From Lunularia cruciata (lineage: Eukaryota; Streptophyta; Marchantiopsida; Lunulariales; Lunulariaceae): a stretch of 64,000 nucleotides of DNA. Both the position numbers and the translations under genes were made by a program. Location: NCBI GenBank assembly GCA_948567375.1, contig OX419762.1, positions 53,549,034 to 53,613,033 of the forward strand, written 5' to 3'. The notes under the pieces are model-generated. The model was not told where the DNA came from, searched no databases, and worked only from the letters and a program-made list of their open reading frames with translations. Numbering within the stretch: the stretch's first letter is position 1; each line of letters begins with the position of its first letter. Of the stretch, positions 31,990-44,975 are shown piece after piece.

Positions 31990-34900
31990 AGTGGTGCCCA
32001 CATTTTTTTGTTTTTTTTCAAAATAGAGAAGAAGAAGTGTATAGAGAAGTTGGGTTGTGCCTGTATGGCCAAAGAAGGCAAAGAAAAGAGTCTTTGGGAT
32101 GAAACCCAATGTAAAGTGACTTCAGGTCATAAGGCGAAGTACTTGGAAATGCCATGTCAGCATACAACCCAAAGTATGGAGTCTTCGTATCAAGGGGAGC
32201 TCAACCCGAGGCGAAGACAATGTAACAACCTTTCGTTGGGGCAAGAAATTTAAGAAGGGACCATTCAAAATCAGCGGCCCATACGCGTGAAGTACAATTG
32301 ATAGTGATAGGCGCATGAAAGAGGTGTGATTTCTCGGTAGAAACTCAAATTGAAGAGAGACAAAGAAAGCGCGACTCTATAAAGATTGGGCTAACAACAA
32401 AGCAATGTCAAGCAATTTTCCTTTGCCATTGAGAAGTCGTCTTGTAGGTGATCATGGGAAGGGAAATAGAGTTGAAGACGCGCTAGTGTGTAGAGGAGAA
32501 TTTGAGAGAGTGAAACCGAGAGACAGTGAGAAAGCAGGAGAGATGGGAGGAGGAAAGAAGAACTCCGAATTTGCAATGAGAAATCATGCAATTTGGAGGT
32601 TAGATGTGATCGCAAGAATCAAAGCCTTGAGCCAACTTCTGATCACTTTCTTGGCATGGAACTGGAATGTCAGTTTTCCAAGTTTCATAACAGAGATAAT
32701 CAAGAGCAAGTGTCTCAATGGCCCTGAGGAAGAGTGGAAGAGAGGAAATCCGGCTTGCTGGATAGAGTTGGATTGGAGATTTGTGCTCGGGAGAGAGGCA
32801 GGCACGGAGCAGGGTGCCACATTCTTGGGTAAGAAAGAAGTAGTAGAAGAGACTCAAGATGTGAGAGATGCTTTCTCTTCAAAGAGAACAAAGAATGTGT
32901 ATAAGGTTGAAAGTTATGAAGAAGAGAGGGATTGTGAGTGCTCTCATGGCAATCCTGAAGCCGGAGAGAACAACTTATGTGATGAAACACCAAGCGGTGT
33001 TCTTCCATAAGCCGTTTGCAAGAGAACCGATTTATTGGGCGAGGTGCTTCCATGGGAGGACGAGACAGATGGTGTAGAATTTGCGGGATAAGTCGCCTCC
33101 ACACTACATCGTGGCGTTTGTAGCACACTTCTACCTCGGGTTGAATTTGCTCAATCCGGCGGAGTGAAACAAAATGGTGTCTCACTTCCATCCCAACTTG
33201 AGAAGAGAAGTCTACGTGGAGGAGCAGTAGTACATTCTTCAAATCCAAAGCACGGATGAGTACTACAAGAAGACGGGTAAGAGCGTGGAGATAGAAGTGA
33301 GTACTCCAAAGTTGAAGAAGCGGAGTCGGCAAGGAGAAGCTGAAGACAAGACAAGACCTCGGAAAGTCAGGAGAGGAAATCCGAGGAGAGGCATGGTGGT
33401 AATCGCATCAAAAGACAAAGACTTGGAAGGCAAAGTTGAGTGCAAGTCCAAAGACTCAGAATGCAAGGAAGAACCGGAGCTCATGCTGCAAACTGGAGAT
33501 ACGAGTAGCGACAGTGATGAAGGTGGAGAGATGACGTCGGTACCAGCTGCTGCTATGGAAGAAGAAGAAGTTCGGGTGGAGCTCGAGCAAGAAGATAATG
33601 AAAAGTTGGAGGATGAGATATGTGAGCCCGAGGAGAAGAAGTCTACGATCCAAAGGGGAGTTTGTTCAAGATGCAAGGCAAAGTGTGAAGCGGGTCCGAG
33701 TAAGGCAAAGGAAGAAGCAAACGCTAGCTCGGGAAGTGAGGCGTCGATTTCTGATACAAAGACTACAGAGAAGAAGGCGAGTATCGGGTGACGAAGAAGT
33801 AAGGAAGGAGATTGCTACGTAGGAGGAAGTAGTTGCGAGCAATGGAGTGGAGTACCTGTGGGAGATTGTGTGTCCATTGTTGGTGAAGTTGGAGCACAAG
33901 AAGAAGGAGATACAGTCGACATGTCCGGAGGTGAAGACTGTGTTGCAGGTATTGGCGAGATTAGAAGAAGAGAACTCGGAGTTGCATAAGAGTATAACCC
34001 GAGGTGAGGAGGAAAGGGAAGTACTGTGAGGGGAGGCAGTAGTGCAGAATCAGGTGATTGAAGACTTGAAGAGAGAAGTGATGTATCATGAGGAACTTGT
34101 TAAGAAGAGTGACATAACGAGGGAAAGACAAGTAGCAGAGTATGAAATCTTGAAGCAGTAGTTTGTTGATTCCAGATTAGAAATTATCCATGCTATGGTG
34201 AGGGTAGCAGCAAAGGAACAAGAGCTTGATAGAGTGATGGAGACTGTAGAAGAGAAGAAGCAACTGTGGCAGCGGGAGTTGATAGTAAGATATTGAGAAG
34301 AAGAGAGATTACAAGAGTTACTTTGTAAACAAGAGGAGAAGATTGAGCAAAAGGAGAAGGAGAAAGAAACGGTGAAAGCCAAGTTTGAGGTGGAATTGGC
34401 AATGTATAGAGAAGATTAGCTTGCAGATCGGGAACGGGAAAGAAAGATGAGATTGGAGCCATTGAAGGAGATTGTCATCAGAATGAATGCAATGTTAAGT
34501 ACAAAGGCCAGTGTTCGGATTGAAGAGACGAGGTTGCATGAGTTGAAGTTGTTGGTGCAGGAGACGAGGAAGAGACAAGCAAAACATACAGATTTGAATG
34601 CGCTGTTAATGAGTCTCAGGACTCGTGTAGATAGGAAGATATTAGAAGTAGAAGATAATATTGCGATTAGACTAGACTTAGTGAAATTGGGGATAGATAA
34701 ACTTTGGAAAGACGTTAGAGCCAAACCTGAAGTAGATGAAGTAGGAGTGCAGATGTCTTTGGAGTTACCATTGGAGACAATAGAGAAGAGTGGGTCGGGA
34801 GATAAAGAGTTAGATAGATTACCCACTAGTGAAATTTCAAATCAGGAAAGAGAATTGTTGGATCTGATAGAAGATGTAGGAGATATGAAACCCAAGGACA

Positions 34901-35770
34901 GAGTAGTAGGAAGTTAAGTTACTTCGGGTTTGGGTTTGAAAGCGGAGGAAGAGGTATACATCGGATCGGATTAGTAACCAATTTGAGATTTGTATAGGCA
35001 GATATGAAGAGGTGCATTGTCATTTTGGATATGCAGGTTTGTAGAGTCATTAGGAAGAGGTACATTAGGAAGATAATTGTCATTTGCTTCACTACTTAAG
35101 AGTGGCATTCACAGGGAATTGTTGTTTAGTGCTCATTATTTTTGAGAATAGATAAAGCAAAGTGCTATGAAGCAGGGCTTGTTGCTTAAGCTTGATTCTG
35201 AGTATCAACTTTGTGTTTGTGTTTGTGAGTGTGTGAAGAAATTTGAAGTGCAAATCAATGTGTTTGTTGGATGTTGGATTTTGCAACCTTGATCTTCATT
35301 CTGTGTGTTTGATCCTGAGTGAAGTGCAATTGGAGCAATGCCTTGACAGATCTGAGAGAAATTGTAGTGTTGGTAGTATTCTGCATTTGTGAGTGCAATG
35401 CAAAGTTGATGTGAAGCAATTTTGATCAAGGAAGTTGTGCCTTCAGTGGATGGGTGGAACACAATTCTGAGGCAAAGTTGTTTTGCAGTGAAGTGCCATT
35501 TTTGGGAGAGCATGAATCATCACAATCAAGATTGTTTGGAAAGATTTGATGGAGTTGTGATTAAGGAGTGTGAATCTGTGACAATCCTGCAAAACAATGC
35601 TTGTTACTCTCTTCTGGGTGTGGTTTCTACCTAAGAGATTAAAGACACAACCAAGAAGAACTACATTGTGACTTTTGACATTGTATTTGGAAATTTTTGA
35701 CTAGTATCTTTGCGGGAACAAACCTTACTTACCCGATTACCGCAAAAGTGATATTTGTCGGGTTGTCACA
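31990..35770 (+). mobile_element. B3: complete 3.78-kb solo LTR of family B
   Basis: 3781 bp from AGTGGTGCCC (first base pair changed from TG) to GTTGTCACA, with no PBS, pol or second LTR. It interrupts B0 pol exactly, with flanks TTGCC (31985-31989) and TCGCC (35771-35775), a 5-bp duplication with one CpG-type change. Its length matches the 3782-bp 5' LTR of B5, independently confirming the LTR size and that the ORF is part of the LTR. Confidence 0.92.
32405..34974 (+). pseudogene. LTR-encoded coiled-coil ORF, B3 copy
   Basis: Starts MSSNFPLPLRSRLVG, 27 nt below the TATA box (32378), open for 201 codons to 33010. Recognisable pieces continue through the acidic region (33285-33791), coiled coil (33847-34400) and C-terminus (34447-34974). 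It is broken by a frameshift near 32920 and stops such as at 33789, 34027, 34159 and 34294. It is colinear with the intact B5 ORF. Confidence 0.78.
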
Positions 35771-37177
35771 TCGCCCATCTTGAATAGAATGCTATGTTTG
35801 AGCTGGTATGGCCCCATTTTCCTAAGAAAGACTGCCCTCTGCTCCGGGTCCATCCCTTCAGGACAATGGACAGTATGCAGATAATGATATTATGCTACAT
35901 ACCTTGTACTTTGCATTGCTGTTAATTGATATAACTCTTCGTCATGGAACAGATCATCAAGGAATAGATCGTCAATTTCCCACTCCTGGTCTTGAGTTTC
36001 TAACACGGACAAGAAGTCTGCATTTGAATGTGAAGCTCCCTTCCTTACTTGTACAATATATGTGAATTCTTGTAACAACAAGATCCATCTTGCAATTTGC
36101 CCAAACAAATCTGCCTTCTTGACCAAATGTTGCAATGCATAATGGTCAACATAGAAGACAAACTCATATCCAAGCAGGTAGTGGCAAAATTTCTTGCAGG
36201 CATACACCATCCCGAGTGCTTCTCTTTTAGTCGTCAAATAGTTCTTTTCAAAAACTGAAAGTTGTCGGCTGGCATAATACACCGAGTAGTCCTTCTTCTT
36301 CTTGTCCTTCTGACTTAAGACGACACTGATGGCCATGGATGAAGTGTCCACATATACATGAAAAAGGACGTCCCAATTCAGGGCCCTCATAATTGGTGCT
36401 TCAACCAGCTTCTTCTTCAATACTTGGAAAGCTTCTTCTTGATTTGCTTCCCACAGATAGTCTTCAGATTTCTTCAAAAGCTTTGTAAGGGGTGCAGCAA
36501 GCACCACATAATTTGACACAAAGTGTCTATAGTATCCGATATGTCCCAAGAAGGCTTTGAGCTCCCGGATGTTCTTCGGGGATTCCAAAGCTGCAATTAC
36601 TTTAACCTTCTGGACATTGACTTCAATACCTCGGCTTGACACCCGATGCCCCAGAAGAATTCCCTCCTTCATTGCAAAGAAGCATTTCTCCAAGTGTAAT
36701 GACAAGCCGGCAAAACTACATCTTTCAAAAGTTTGGCAAAGGTAATCCAAATGTACATCTCTTCGCCCAAACACGCAAAAATCATCAATGAAGACTTCCA
36801 CAAAGTTGTGCAGGAAATCTTTGAAGATTGAATTCATCATTTGTTGGAAAGTAGCGGGAGCATTACACAACCCTAAGGGCATTTGATTGTAAGCGAAAGT
36901 GCCCCAATCGGTCGTGAATGTGGTTTTATCCTTGTCCTCTTCTTAAATGGATACTTGATTGTACCTTGAAAATCCATCGAGAAAGCTATAACAAGGGTGA
37001 CCAGCTACTTGATCTAGAATTGTATTGGTAAAAGGCAAGAGATGATGATCCTTCCTTGTGACTATGTTCAACTTATGGAAGTCTTGGCATACTCGGATCT
37101 TCCTTGTTTTCTTCTTTGGGACAATGACAATGGGGGAGATCCATTCACTACTTTAGACAGGGGAGATGATTCCGGCC
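35771..37177 (-). pseudogene. B0 reverse transcriptase and RNase H
   Basis: An open 330-codon frame (35890-36882) from MPLGLCNAPATFQQMM through FIDDFCVFG, VDTSSMAISV and YVDHYALQHLV to the end of RNase H. Upstream codons toward 37177 contain RT motifs QDF and HHLLPFTNTIL with stops near 36942 and 37156. A4 interrupts it at 37178. Pieces left of B3 continue into integrase. Confidence 0.85.
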
Positions 37178-37856
37178 TATAACACCCATTTGTGCATGTG
37201 TGTGGTATTGTGATATTTAGCTTGGTATTACAAGTACTTAAGAGATACTATTCATATAGAGATAAAGGATGGTTTTATATTAGTCATGGTTAGCTAAAGT
37301 TAGTCATAGCTAAGATAGATGGGACCTTACTTTAGAGGAAGTAGAAAAGATGAGCACCACTATTTTGGATTTTAGTGTGTTGACTTGGTATTATTCCTAG
37401 GTGTTTGGCTTTGAGGAAAGAGTTGAGAACTCTTGGGCCTGCAAGCCTTTTTGTTTTGGATTCTTCTTTAGTCCAAGGATAGCCCATGTGAAGGAATCCT
37501 TGCTTTAGTGGTTGGGTCAAGATAAGGGGAATATGCCCATGTGAATGGATATTCCTTTCTACTTTTTGACTTTACTTGACTTTTAGTCTAATAACTTGAG
37601 TTACTATGGTAATTAATAACTTTAGTATCTAACTATTTCACAAGTATATAAACAAGGGGTGAGGAGGTACTCATCATCCTTTCATTTGCAACTATCTCTC
37701 TCTCATTGAGTTCTCTAGTGAGCAATGTCTTGAGTCTTGGAGTGTTAGCCTTGGAGGAGTATGATGGAGTTGTGGTTCCTTGCCTTCTTAGTCCATGGTG
37801 TGCTACCATAATAGCCATCAGAGGTTCATCCTGAGTGAGAGACAGGCCGGCTCACA
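37178..37856 (+). repeat. A4 5' LTR
   Basis: 679 bp, beginning TATAACACCC (G changed to A in the terminal TG). It is of the short type without the 13-bp segment, and ends CTCACA before the PBS. Confidence 0.93.
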
Positions 37857-38714
37857 TTTTTGGTTCCGTTGCCGGGGCCTCTCTAGAAGGCAAGATAATG
37901 TTCCGCGTTCAATTCTACATTAGGCAGAAGGAGGCTATGAGAGCTCACTTGGAGAGAACATTAGGAGAGGAGAGGGCTGAACTTATATTAGAGAACCAAG
38001 ATCCATTTTTATACCATGTAGTTCATTATGATGTCTTTGAGGTGATTTTGTACATCTTGTACACATGAGAGGAATTGGAGAGATTGTGTGAGGTGGATTG
38101 CAGATTTTGGGGATTATGGTGATTTTGAGCAAAATCTCAAGTTTGAGATCTGGATTTGAAATTTCTACACATGATAGCGTGGGTAATCTTTCAGTTAGCA
38201 CACTTGAAATTATTGTGAGAGCTACTATGCGCACTGGGCTAGAATTTTTGAAAGTTGATAGGGTACAGTGCTCACGCAACTACATGCTCTCTGGAAAATT
38301 GTACAGAGTCTGCCGTTTCTTCAATTTTCTGTGAATTGTCTTAAAAAATTTAAAGAAAATTCAGTGCTTGTATCCTACGTGCTACTACAAAAATTAGAGA
38401 GAGATCGTTCTTGCGTAGGGAGTTATGAGTTTTTGAAGTGAGGGGGGTGGTTTTCAGACCAAATCTGAAATATGTGTGCTGAATAGAAAGGTGTCTAGGC
38501 CAAATGGCTCAATGAAAAGATCTAAAAATTTTCAGAGAGGAACACCCTTGAGTTGTGATCAAGTGTGTAAAATTTCATAAGACCATGACATACTGGTTGG
38601 GAGATTTGAGTGACATTGTGAGGAAGGGTCAATTTTGCAGAGTGGAGATCTCATGCATGAGGAGTTTGAGATCAACAAAAAGCATGTTTGAGTGTTTAGA
38701 TTCATCTTGGGAAC

Positions 38715-39139
38715 ATGGAGGGTCATCAAGAGTGGAAATTGAGATTATGCAAGGTTTCCCAAGAGTTTGAGGTGATTGTAGGGGTGGATTTGAGAAAAAG
38801 AGAGTTTACAATATAATTTGAAGAGAGTGTTGAGAACATCCAAAAACCTACACCACTTGGAGGAAAGAGTGAGTCTAAGTGCTTTCTATGTGGAGAGAAG
38901 GGACATAAGGCAAGTTCATATCCATTCACCTTTGAGAGCAAGAGATTGAGGGAAAGGAGAGGCTTACTTGACTTGGGTTTGCATGTTGGACCTTCTTCAC
39001 CAAGATTAGGAGGGAGAAGATCTAAGACCAATGAGTTGTGTGAGGTTTATGGAGTGGAAGGACTTCCAAAAGGACATAAGTGCATTCGAGTCAAAGCACT
39101 TTTGGAGACTTTGGTGAAGGATCTTGGAGAGAGTCTTAG
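38715..39139 (+). pseudogene. A4 ORF1 remnant
   Basis: Homologous to 25367-25792. It has an in-frame TAA at about 38813, the last knuckle Cys changed to Tyr, another Cys changed to Tyr in the second cluster, and altered codons at the end. It shows decay of the small zinc-knuckle ORF in an old copy. Confidence 0.65.
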
Positions 39140-39419
39140 TACAGCTACAGAAATACTACCACCTTCGTCAGCTAGTTCTCAAGATTAGTGATGGAGATAA
39201 TCTTTCAACTTATGGATAAACTATCCATGAGAGTTAGATTAATATGCACTCTAGGATTTGATGTTGCTATAGAAATCTTGGAGCAACCTGAACCTTTTGT
39301 GTTCCCTAGAGTATATTATTCTCAAATGGTGTAAGTCATGTATATACTCTATTAGTAATAGAGTGAGAGAAAAGAAAAGAGAAAAAAATTGAGAGAAAGA
39401 AAGATAGTGAGAGGTTAAG

Positions 39420-42400
39420 ATGGGGAAACTTCCGGTTTTCTTTGGCAAGGATGGAGAAGATGTGGAGGCCTTTGTGAGAGACTTCAAGAGAGCTTGCATA
39501 GGAAACAATGAGAGGAGGAAGAATGAGTGGGCCTCATTATTACCAGACTTCTTTGAGGATGCAGCACTTACATGGTATGAGTCAGAATACCAAAAGAGAG
39601 AGAGGAGAGATGGGGAAGAGGAGTCTTGGGAGACTTGACTTCAACATTCATTGAGAACTTTCTTCCTGATGAGAGTTATGAGAGATTGATGAGTGAGGTT
39701 ACATTTCTCAAGCAAGGAGAAGGAGAGAAAGTGAGAGTCTATGTGGAAAGAGTGGAAAAGTTAGAGTCCAGATTTTTCATAGTGTTGAGGAAGAGTGGGG
39801 ATGATGTGGAGACTACAATGATTGGCATAGGGGCCATGCTCACCAAGAATTTTGTGGGAGGGTTGAGACCACAAATTAGAAGCAAGGTGAGATATGAGAA
39901 ACCTTCTTCCAAGGTTGAAGCTATCAAGATCGCAATTCGTATGGAGGAGAGTTTGGAAGGGGATGAGAGTGATTTGGTGGTGAAGGAGGTTGTGCATCCT
40001 CCTCAAGGCTACAAGTATGGTGTAACTTCTGATACTTTGGTGGCAAGGGTTGCACCACAAGAAGTGGTTGCTCCAGTTCTTGCATCTCCACTAAAAGATC
40101 CACTTCAAACCATCACAGAACAACTTCTGGATCTCAAGATCAATGTGGTGCAACTATGGGAGAAGAGAGAGGTGGATCAGAATGTAGGGAGAGGGTCTAG
40201 GAGTTATGGAAACTATCCATATAGAGGAGGCCAACCAGCCAACAATTTCAATGATAGAAATTGTTTTGGTTGTGGAGGAAGAGGCCATATCCAAAGGAAT
40301 TGCCCAAATTCCACTTACCATGAAGGAAGGGGTTATGAGGGAGCCAAAAGAGGGAAAGAGGGAGGTAGTGAAACCCAAGTGGCTCCTAATCCCAACAAAG
40401 GTAAGGAGATAGCATCCATAGATGTGGTTGAGAGCAAGTATGAGAAGGGAGAGTGCTCAAACTCCAAGGGTCTTAATTTGGAGCTTTTGGCACAAGAGAA
40501 AAAGAGAGCTCATTTTGCAGAGGATGTTCACTCTTCTCAAGGATTCACTCCAAGCAAGGATACTCCTATGTCTACTAGGAGCACTCGCACCTCAACACCA
40601 TCAACAACAAAGACTCCAAGGAAGAAGTTGGGGATGGAGTACCTCTTGATCTCAAAGCAACAATGGAACTACAATGTTTTGGAGGATGTTGGTAGTCACA
40701 AGGCTAACATCATCGTGGGCCAATTAATTGCTTTGAACCCTACCTTGAGAAAGGAGCTAAGAGGTGGTTTGAGTTCTACAAGGAGTAAGAGGAAGAACAA
40801 GGCGAAAGTTCCAGTATCAATGGGTGTGGTGGATGCCAAGCCAGCACCATGGGAGGCTTGTGAATATGCCTCCAAGATTGATGTGAGAGTGAATGGTCAC
40901 AACATCAAGGATGCATTGGTTGATGGAGGATCAGCAGTGAATGCCATGTCAGAAAGGTTGATGAAGAAGTTGGGTATGATACCCTCAAGACCTTCAACAT
41001 TTGTGGTGAGCATGGCAAACAAGCAACAAGTTTGACCAGTAGGGTGATGGATAAAGTGGTAGTTTCAGTTATGGGAGTTCAAAATCTCATGACTTTCCAA
41101 GTCTTGAAGGATTCAAGCTATGACTTACTTCTTGGGAGGCCATGGTTGAGAGCAGCACGCACAATTGATCGATGGCACAAAGGGTATTTGAGGATTGGAC
41201 CAACAAACCATAGAGTCACAGTTCCTGTGACTAACACCACCAACACTTCACATTTAGATACACCATCTTCTGATTATTGGGAATCAGATTCTGAAGAAGG
41301 AGCTTCACGTGTGGACACACGCATGGAAGAGGAGACTTCCACGGAGGAGGATGAATCTGAATCTGATTTAGATGTGTATCCTTTGTGTGCTATGGATTTT
41401 GCACCTAAGCCAGAGGTTTTGAAGGACCCAGACAAATCACCATTGACACTTGAGGAGGTAGAGAGAAGGTTATCTACCCTCAAGTATGGCCCAAATGTTA
41501 CCAAGGAGGAGAAGGTGAGATTTGAGGAGATTTTCTGCAAGTTCATCCATGTGTTTGCTTTTAGTTATAAGGATTTGAAGGAAGTCACCTTGGAGGAGCA
41601 CAAGATAGAGATAGAGTCAATGCAAGACCAATCCACCAAAAACAACGTTGCATTAGCCCACCAATATCTTTGGTTGTGAAGGAGGAGATTGATAAGCTCA
41701 AGGAGGCTTGATTTATCTTTGAGGTGGAGAATTCAGAATGGGTGTCTCCAATTGTCATTTTGAAGAAAAAGAATGGCAAGCTTCGGGTATGTGTGGATTA
41801 CAAGAAGCTCAATGTTGTTACCAAGAAGGACTACTACCCATTGCCATTCATTGATGAGATCTTGGAGGAGGTTGCAGGTCATGAGAGGTACAGTTTTGGA
41901 GATGGTTATAGTGGATATAACCAAATCAAGATTGCACCAGAGCATCAAAAACTCACCACATTCACCACACCTTGGGGAACTTACGCTTTCAAGGTCATAC
42001 CTTTTGGGCTTTGCAATGCTCCAGCCAAATTCCAACGGTTCATGAACAAGGTATTTGAACCTTTCATTGGGAAATTTGTGAGAGACTTCATTGATGACTT
42101 TTGTATCTATGGAAGCAAGGAGGAGCACTTTGAGCACCTTATCAAAGTCTTGCAATGCTTGGATGAGGCAAATCCATCACTCAACCTAGAGAAGTGTATT
42201 TTTGGATGTGAAGAAGGTCTACTTTTGGGGCACATCATCTCCAAGGATGGAATAGCAATCAGAAGGTGAGGAAAATCTCAGACCTTCCATTCCCTTCAAG
42301 CTTGACAAAGTTATGCCAATTCTTGGAGATGGTTGAATACTATAGGAGGTTCATCTTCTCATTTTCCAACAAGGCTTATGCATTGACCATCTACATGAAG

Positions 42401-44234
42401 AAGGGTGTAGATTACATGGTGATTTTGGAGGACAAGGAGGCTCTCAAAGCTTTTGAGGAGCTCAAGCAACCCTTGTTGTAGCTCCAATTCTTGCTAAACC
42501 TTATTGGAGTAAGCCTTTCATCCTCTACATTGATGCTTCTAATGTAGCTATAGGATGCACTCTTAGTCAATTAGACCAAGATGGGCATGATCATCCAATA
42601 GCTTATGCTAGTAGCAGATGGTTTCAACAGAGAAGAACTACTCTGTCACGAAGAGAGAAGGGTTGGCAGTGATCTTTGGTCTCAAGAAGTTTAGACACTA
42701 CTTGATTGGAGGGAAAGCCACCATTGTCACGGATCACAAGGCTTTGAAGTACATCTTCAACAAGTCTAATGTTGAAGGGAGACTAGCAAGGTGGATGATA
42801 CTCTTGTCTGAGTATGACTACACAATTGAGGATAGGCCAGGAAAGAAACATGCAAATGCTGATTTGTTATCTAGAGCCTATGATCATGATGGAGATGAGC
42901 CAGTGGATGATTCCTTCCCGGATGAGGAGCTCATGACAATCTCAATCACTCAAGAGGTTCCAATGGAGTACAAAGAGATTGTGGATTTTGTGACAAGAGG
43001 TAACTATCCAGAAGGGATGCATGCTAGGGAGAGGAAGGCCCTTGCAGCAAGATCTAGACCTTACACAATGGTGGAGGATATTCTTTTTCACCAAGGAGCA
43101 GATGGTCTACTTCGAAGAGCAGTGGGTAAGGAAGAGTCTATCCTACTCATAAAGGAGTTTCATGAAGGTTTAGTATGTGGAGGACACTTTGTAGGAAAGG
43201 TGACTGCTTTCAAGATTCTAGATGCAGGTTACCATTGGAGAGGGATTTTCAAGGATTGTCTTGATTATTGCAAAACTTGTCATGTTTGTCAAGCTTTTGC
43301 TAGAAAGTCTACATCCACTCCACCACTTAGATCAATTCTATTGCTAGGACCTTTTGAGAAGTGGGGAATTGATTTTGTAGATCCTCTCAATAGAACCCCA
43401 AGGAATAATCATTACATTGTGGTAGTTACTGATTACCTTACCAAGTGGGTTGATGCTAGACCATTGAGGGACAAGAATGAAAATGAAGTGGGTAGATTTC
43501 TTTATGAATGCATTATCACTAGGTTTGGATGCCCTTTGGAGTTGGTTTCTGATAGAGGAGGAGAGTTTACAGGAAGCATTACTACAGCCATGCTACGACA
43601 TTTCTCTATCACACAAAGAGTAACTACATCCTATAAGCCGAATTCCAATGGCTTGGCAGAGAGAACCAATCAGACCTTGTGCATGATGTTGGCCAAAGAT
43701 GTAGAAATGGAGGGAGCTAAACATCATTGGGACAAGAGGATTTATGCAGTTTTGTGGGAGTATAGGACAACCATGAAGACTTCCACTAGATATTCTCCAT
43801 TTCAATTAGTGTATGGTATTGAGTCTACCTTACCTATTCACTTTGATCTTCCTACCTTCCAAAGCATTCATATGAGATTGAAGAAAGCACAAGGAGGTGA
43901 TGCAAAGAAGTCAAGGAAGGATCAACTCATGGAGTTGAAAGAGGCAAGAGCAATTGCTATGATTTGAGTGGAGAAAGCCCAAAGGAAACAAAAGGAGAGC
44001 TATGACAAGAGGCAAGGCAAGAAGAAGGTGGAGACTTTCAAAGAAGGTGATTGGGTAATGTTGTTTGATTCCATTCGATTCAAGAGAGTGCAAAAGAAGT
44101 TTTTGCCTAAGTACTTTGGACCTTTCATAGTGGAGAAGGTGTGGGGCAATTACACCTATGATCTCAAGGAGTTGGGAGGAAGACCCTTTGATAGAATTAA
44201 CCATGATAAGTTGAAGATGTACCATAGAAGGTAG
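39420..44234 (+). pseudogene. A4 gag-pol, multiply broken
   Basis: Same layout as A1 gag-pol. A one-base deletion near 39637 shifts gag. The protease frame stops at a TGA at 41033, the same codon as in A2, followed by a one-base loss near 41043. Further breaks lie near 41620, 41709, 42255, 42475, 42615-42640 and 43965. The longest open part, 449 codons (42618-43967), covers RNase H end and most of integrase. DGGSAVN, FIDDF and the integrase motifs are still readable. Confidence 0.9.
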
Positions 44235-44282
44235 AGAGACCTTCACTTTGAGGACAAAGTGAAAACTTAGTCCGGGGGTAAA

Positions 44283-44975
44283 TGTAACACCCATTTGTGC
44301 ATGTGTGTGGTATTGTGATATTTAGTTTGGTATTTCAAGTACTTAAGAGATATTATTTATATAGAGATAAAGGATGGTTTTATATTAGTCATGGTTAGCT
44401 AAAGTTAGTCATAGTTAAGATAGAAGGGACCTTACTTTAGAGGAAGTAGAAAAGATGAGCACCACTATTTTGGATTTTAGTGTGTTGACTTGGTATTATT
44501 CCTAGGTGTTTGGATTTGAGGAAAGAGTTGAGAACTCTTGGGCCTGCAAGCCTTTTTGTTTTGGATTCTTCTTTAGTCCAAGGATAGCCCATGTGAAGGA
44601 ATCCTTGACTTAGTGGTTGGGTCAAGATAAGACCACATGCTTAGGGGAATATGCCCATATGAATAGATATTCGTTTCTACTTTTTGACTTTACTTGACTT
44701 TTAGTCTAGTAACTTGAGTTACTACGGTAATTAGTAACTTTGGTACGTAAATATTTCACAAGTATATAAACAAGGGGTGAGGAGGTACTCATCATCCTTT
44801 CATTTTGCAACTATCTCTCTCTCATTGAGTTCTCTAGTGAGCAATGTCTTGAGTCTCGGAGTGTTAGCCTTGGAGGAGTATGATGGAGTTGGGGTTCCTT
44901 GCCTTCTTAGTCCATGGTGCGCTACCATAATAGCCATCAGAGGTTCATCTTGAGTGAGAGATAGGCCGGCTCATA
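44283..44975 (+). repeat. A4 3' LTR
   Basis: 693 bp, TGTAACACCC to CTCATA (terminal CA changed to TA). It includes the 13-bp segment and one extra T, unlike the A4 5' LTR. Confidence 0.93.

Larger units (their letters stand above)
37178..44975 (+). mobile_element. A4: degenerate, probably recombinant family A element
   Basis: It has a 5' LTR (37178-37856), PBS (37861-37877), decayed ORF1, decayed gag-pol (39420-44234), hairpin (44242-44263), PPT and 3' LTR (44283-44975). The left flank is B0 RT ending GGCC; the right flank is the middle of a B LTR (GAGCTC...), so there is no target duplication and the flanks are not contiguous in family B. LTR lengths differ (679 against 693 bp). Both LTRs share private variants, so they are of one subfamily. 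Recombination between two A copies inserted at different points of B0 fits best. Confidence 0.88.
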
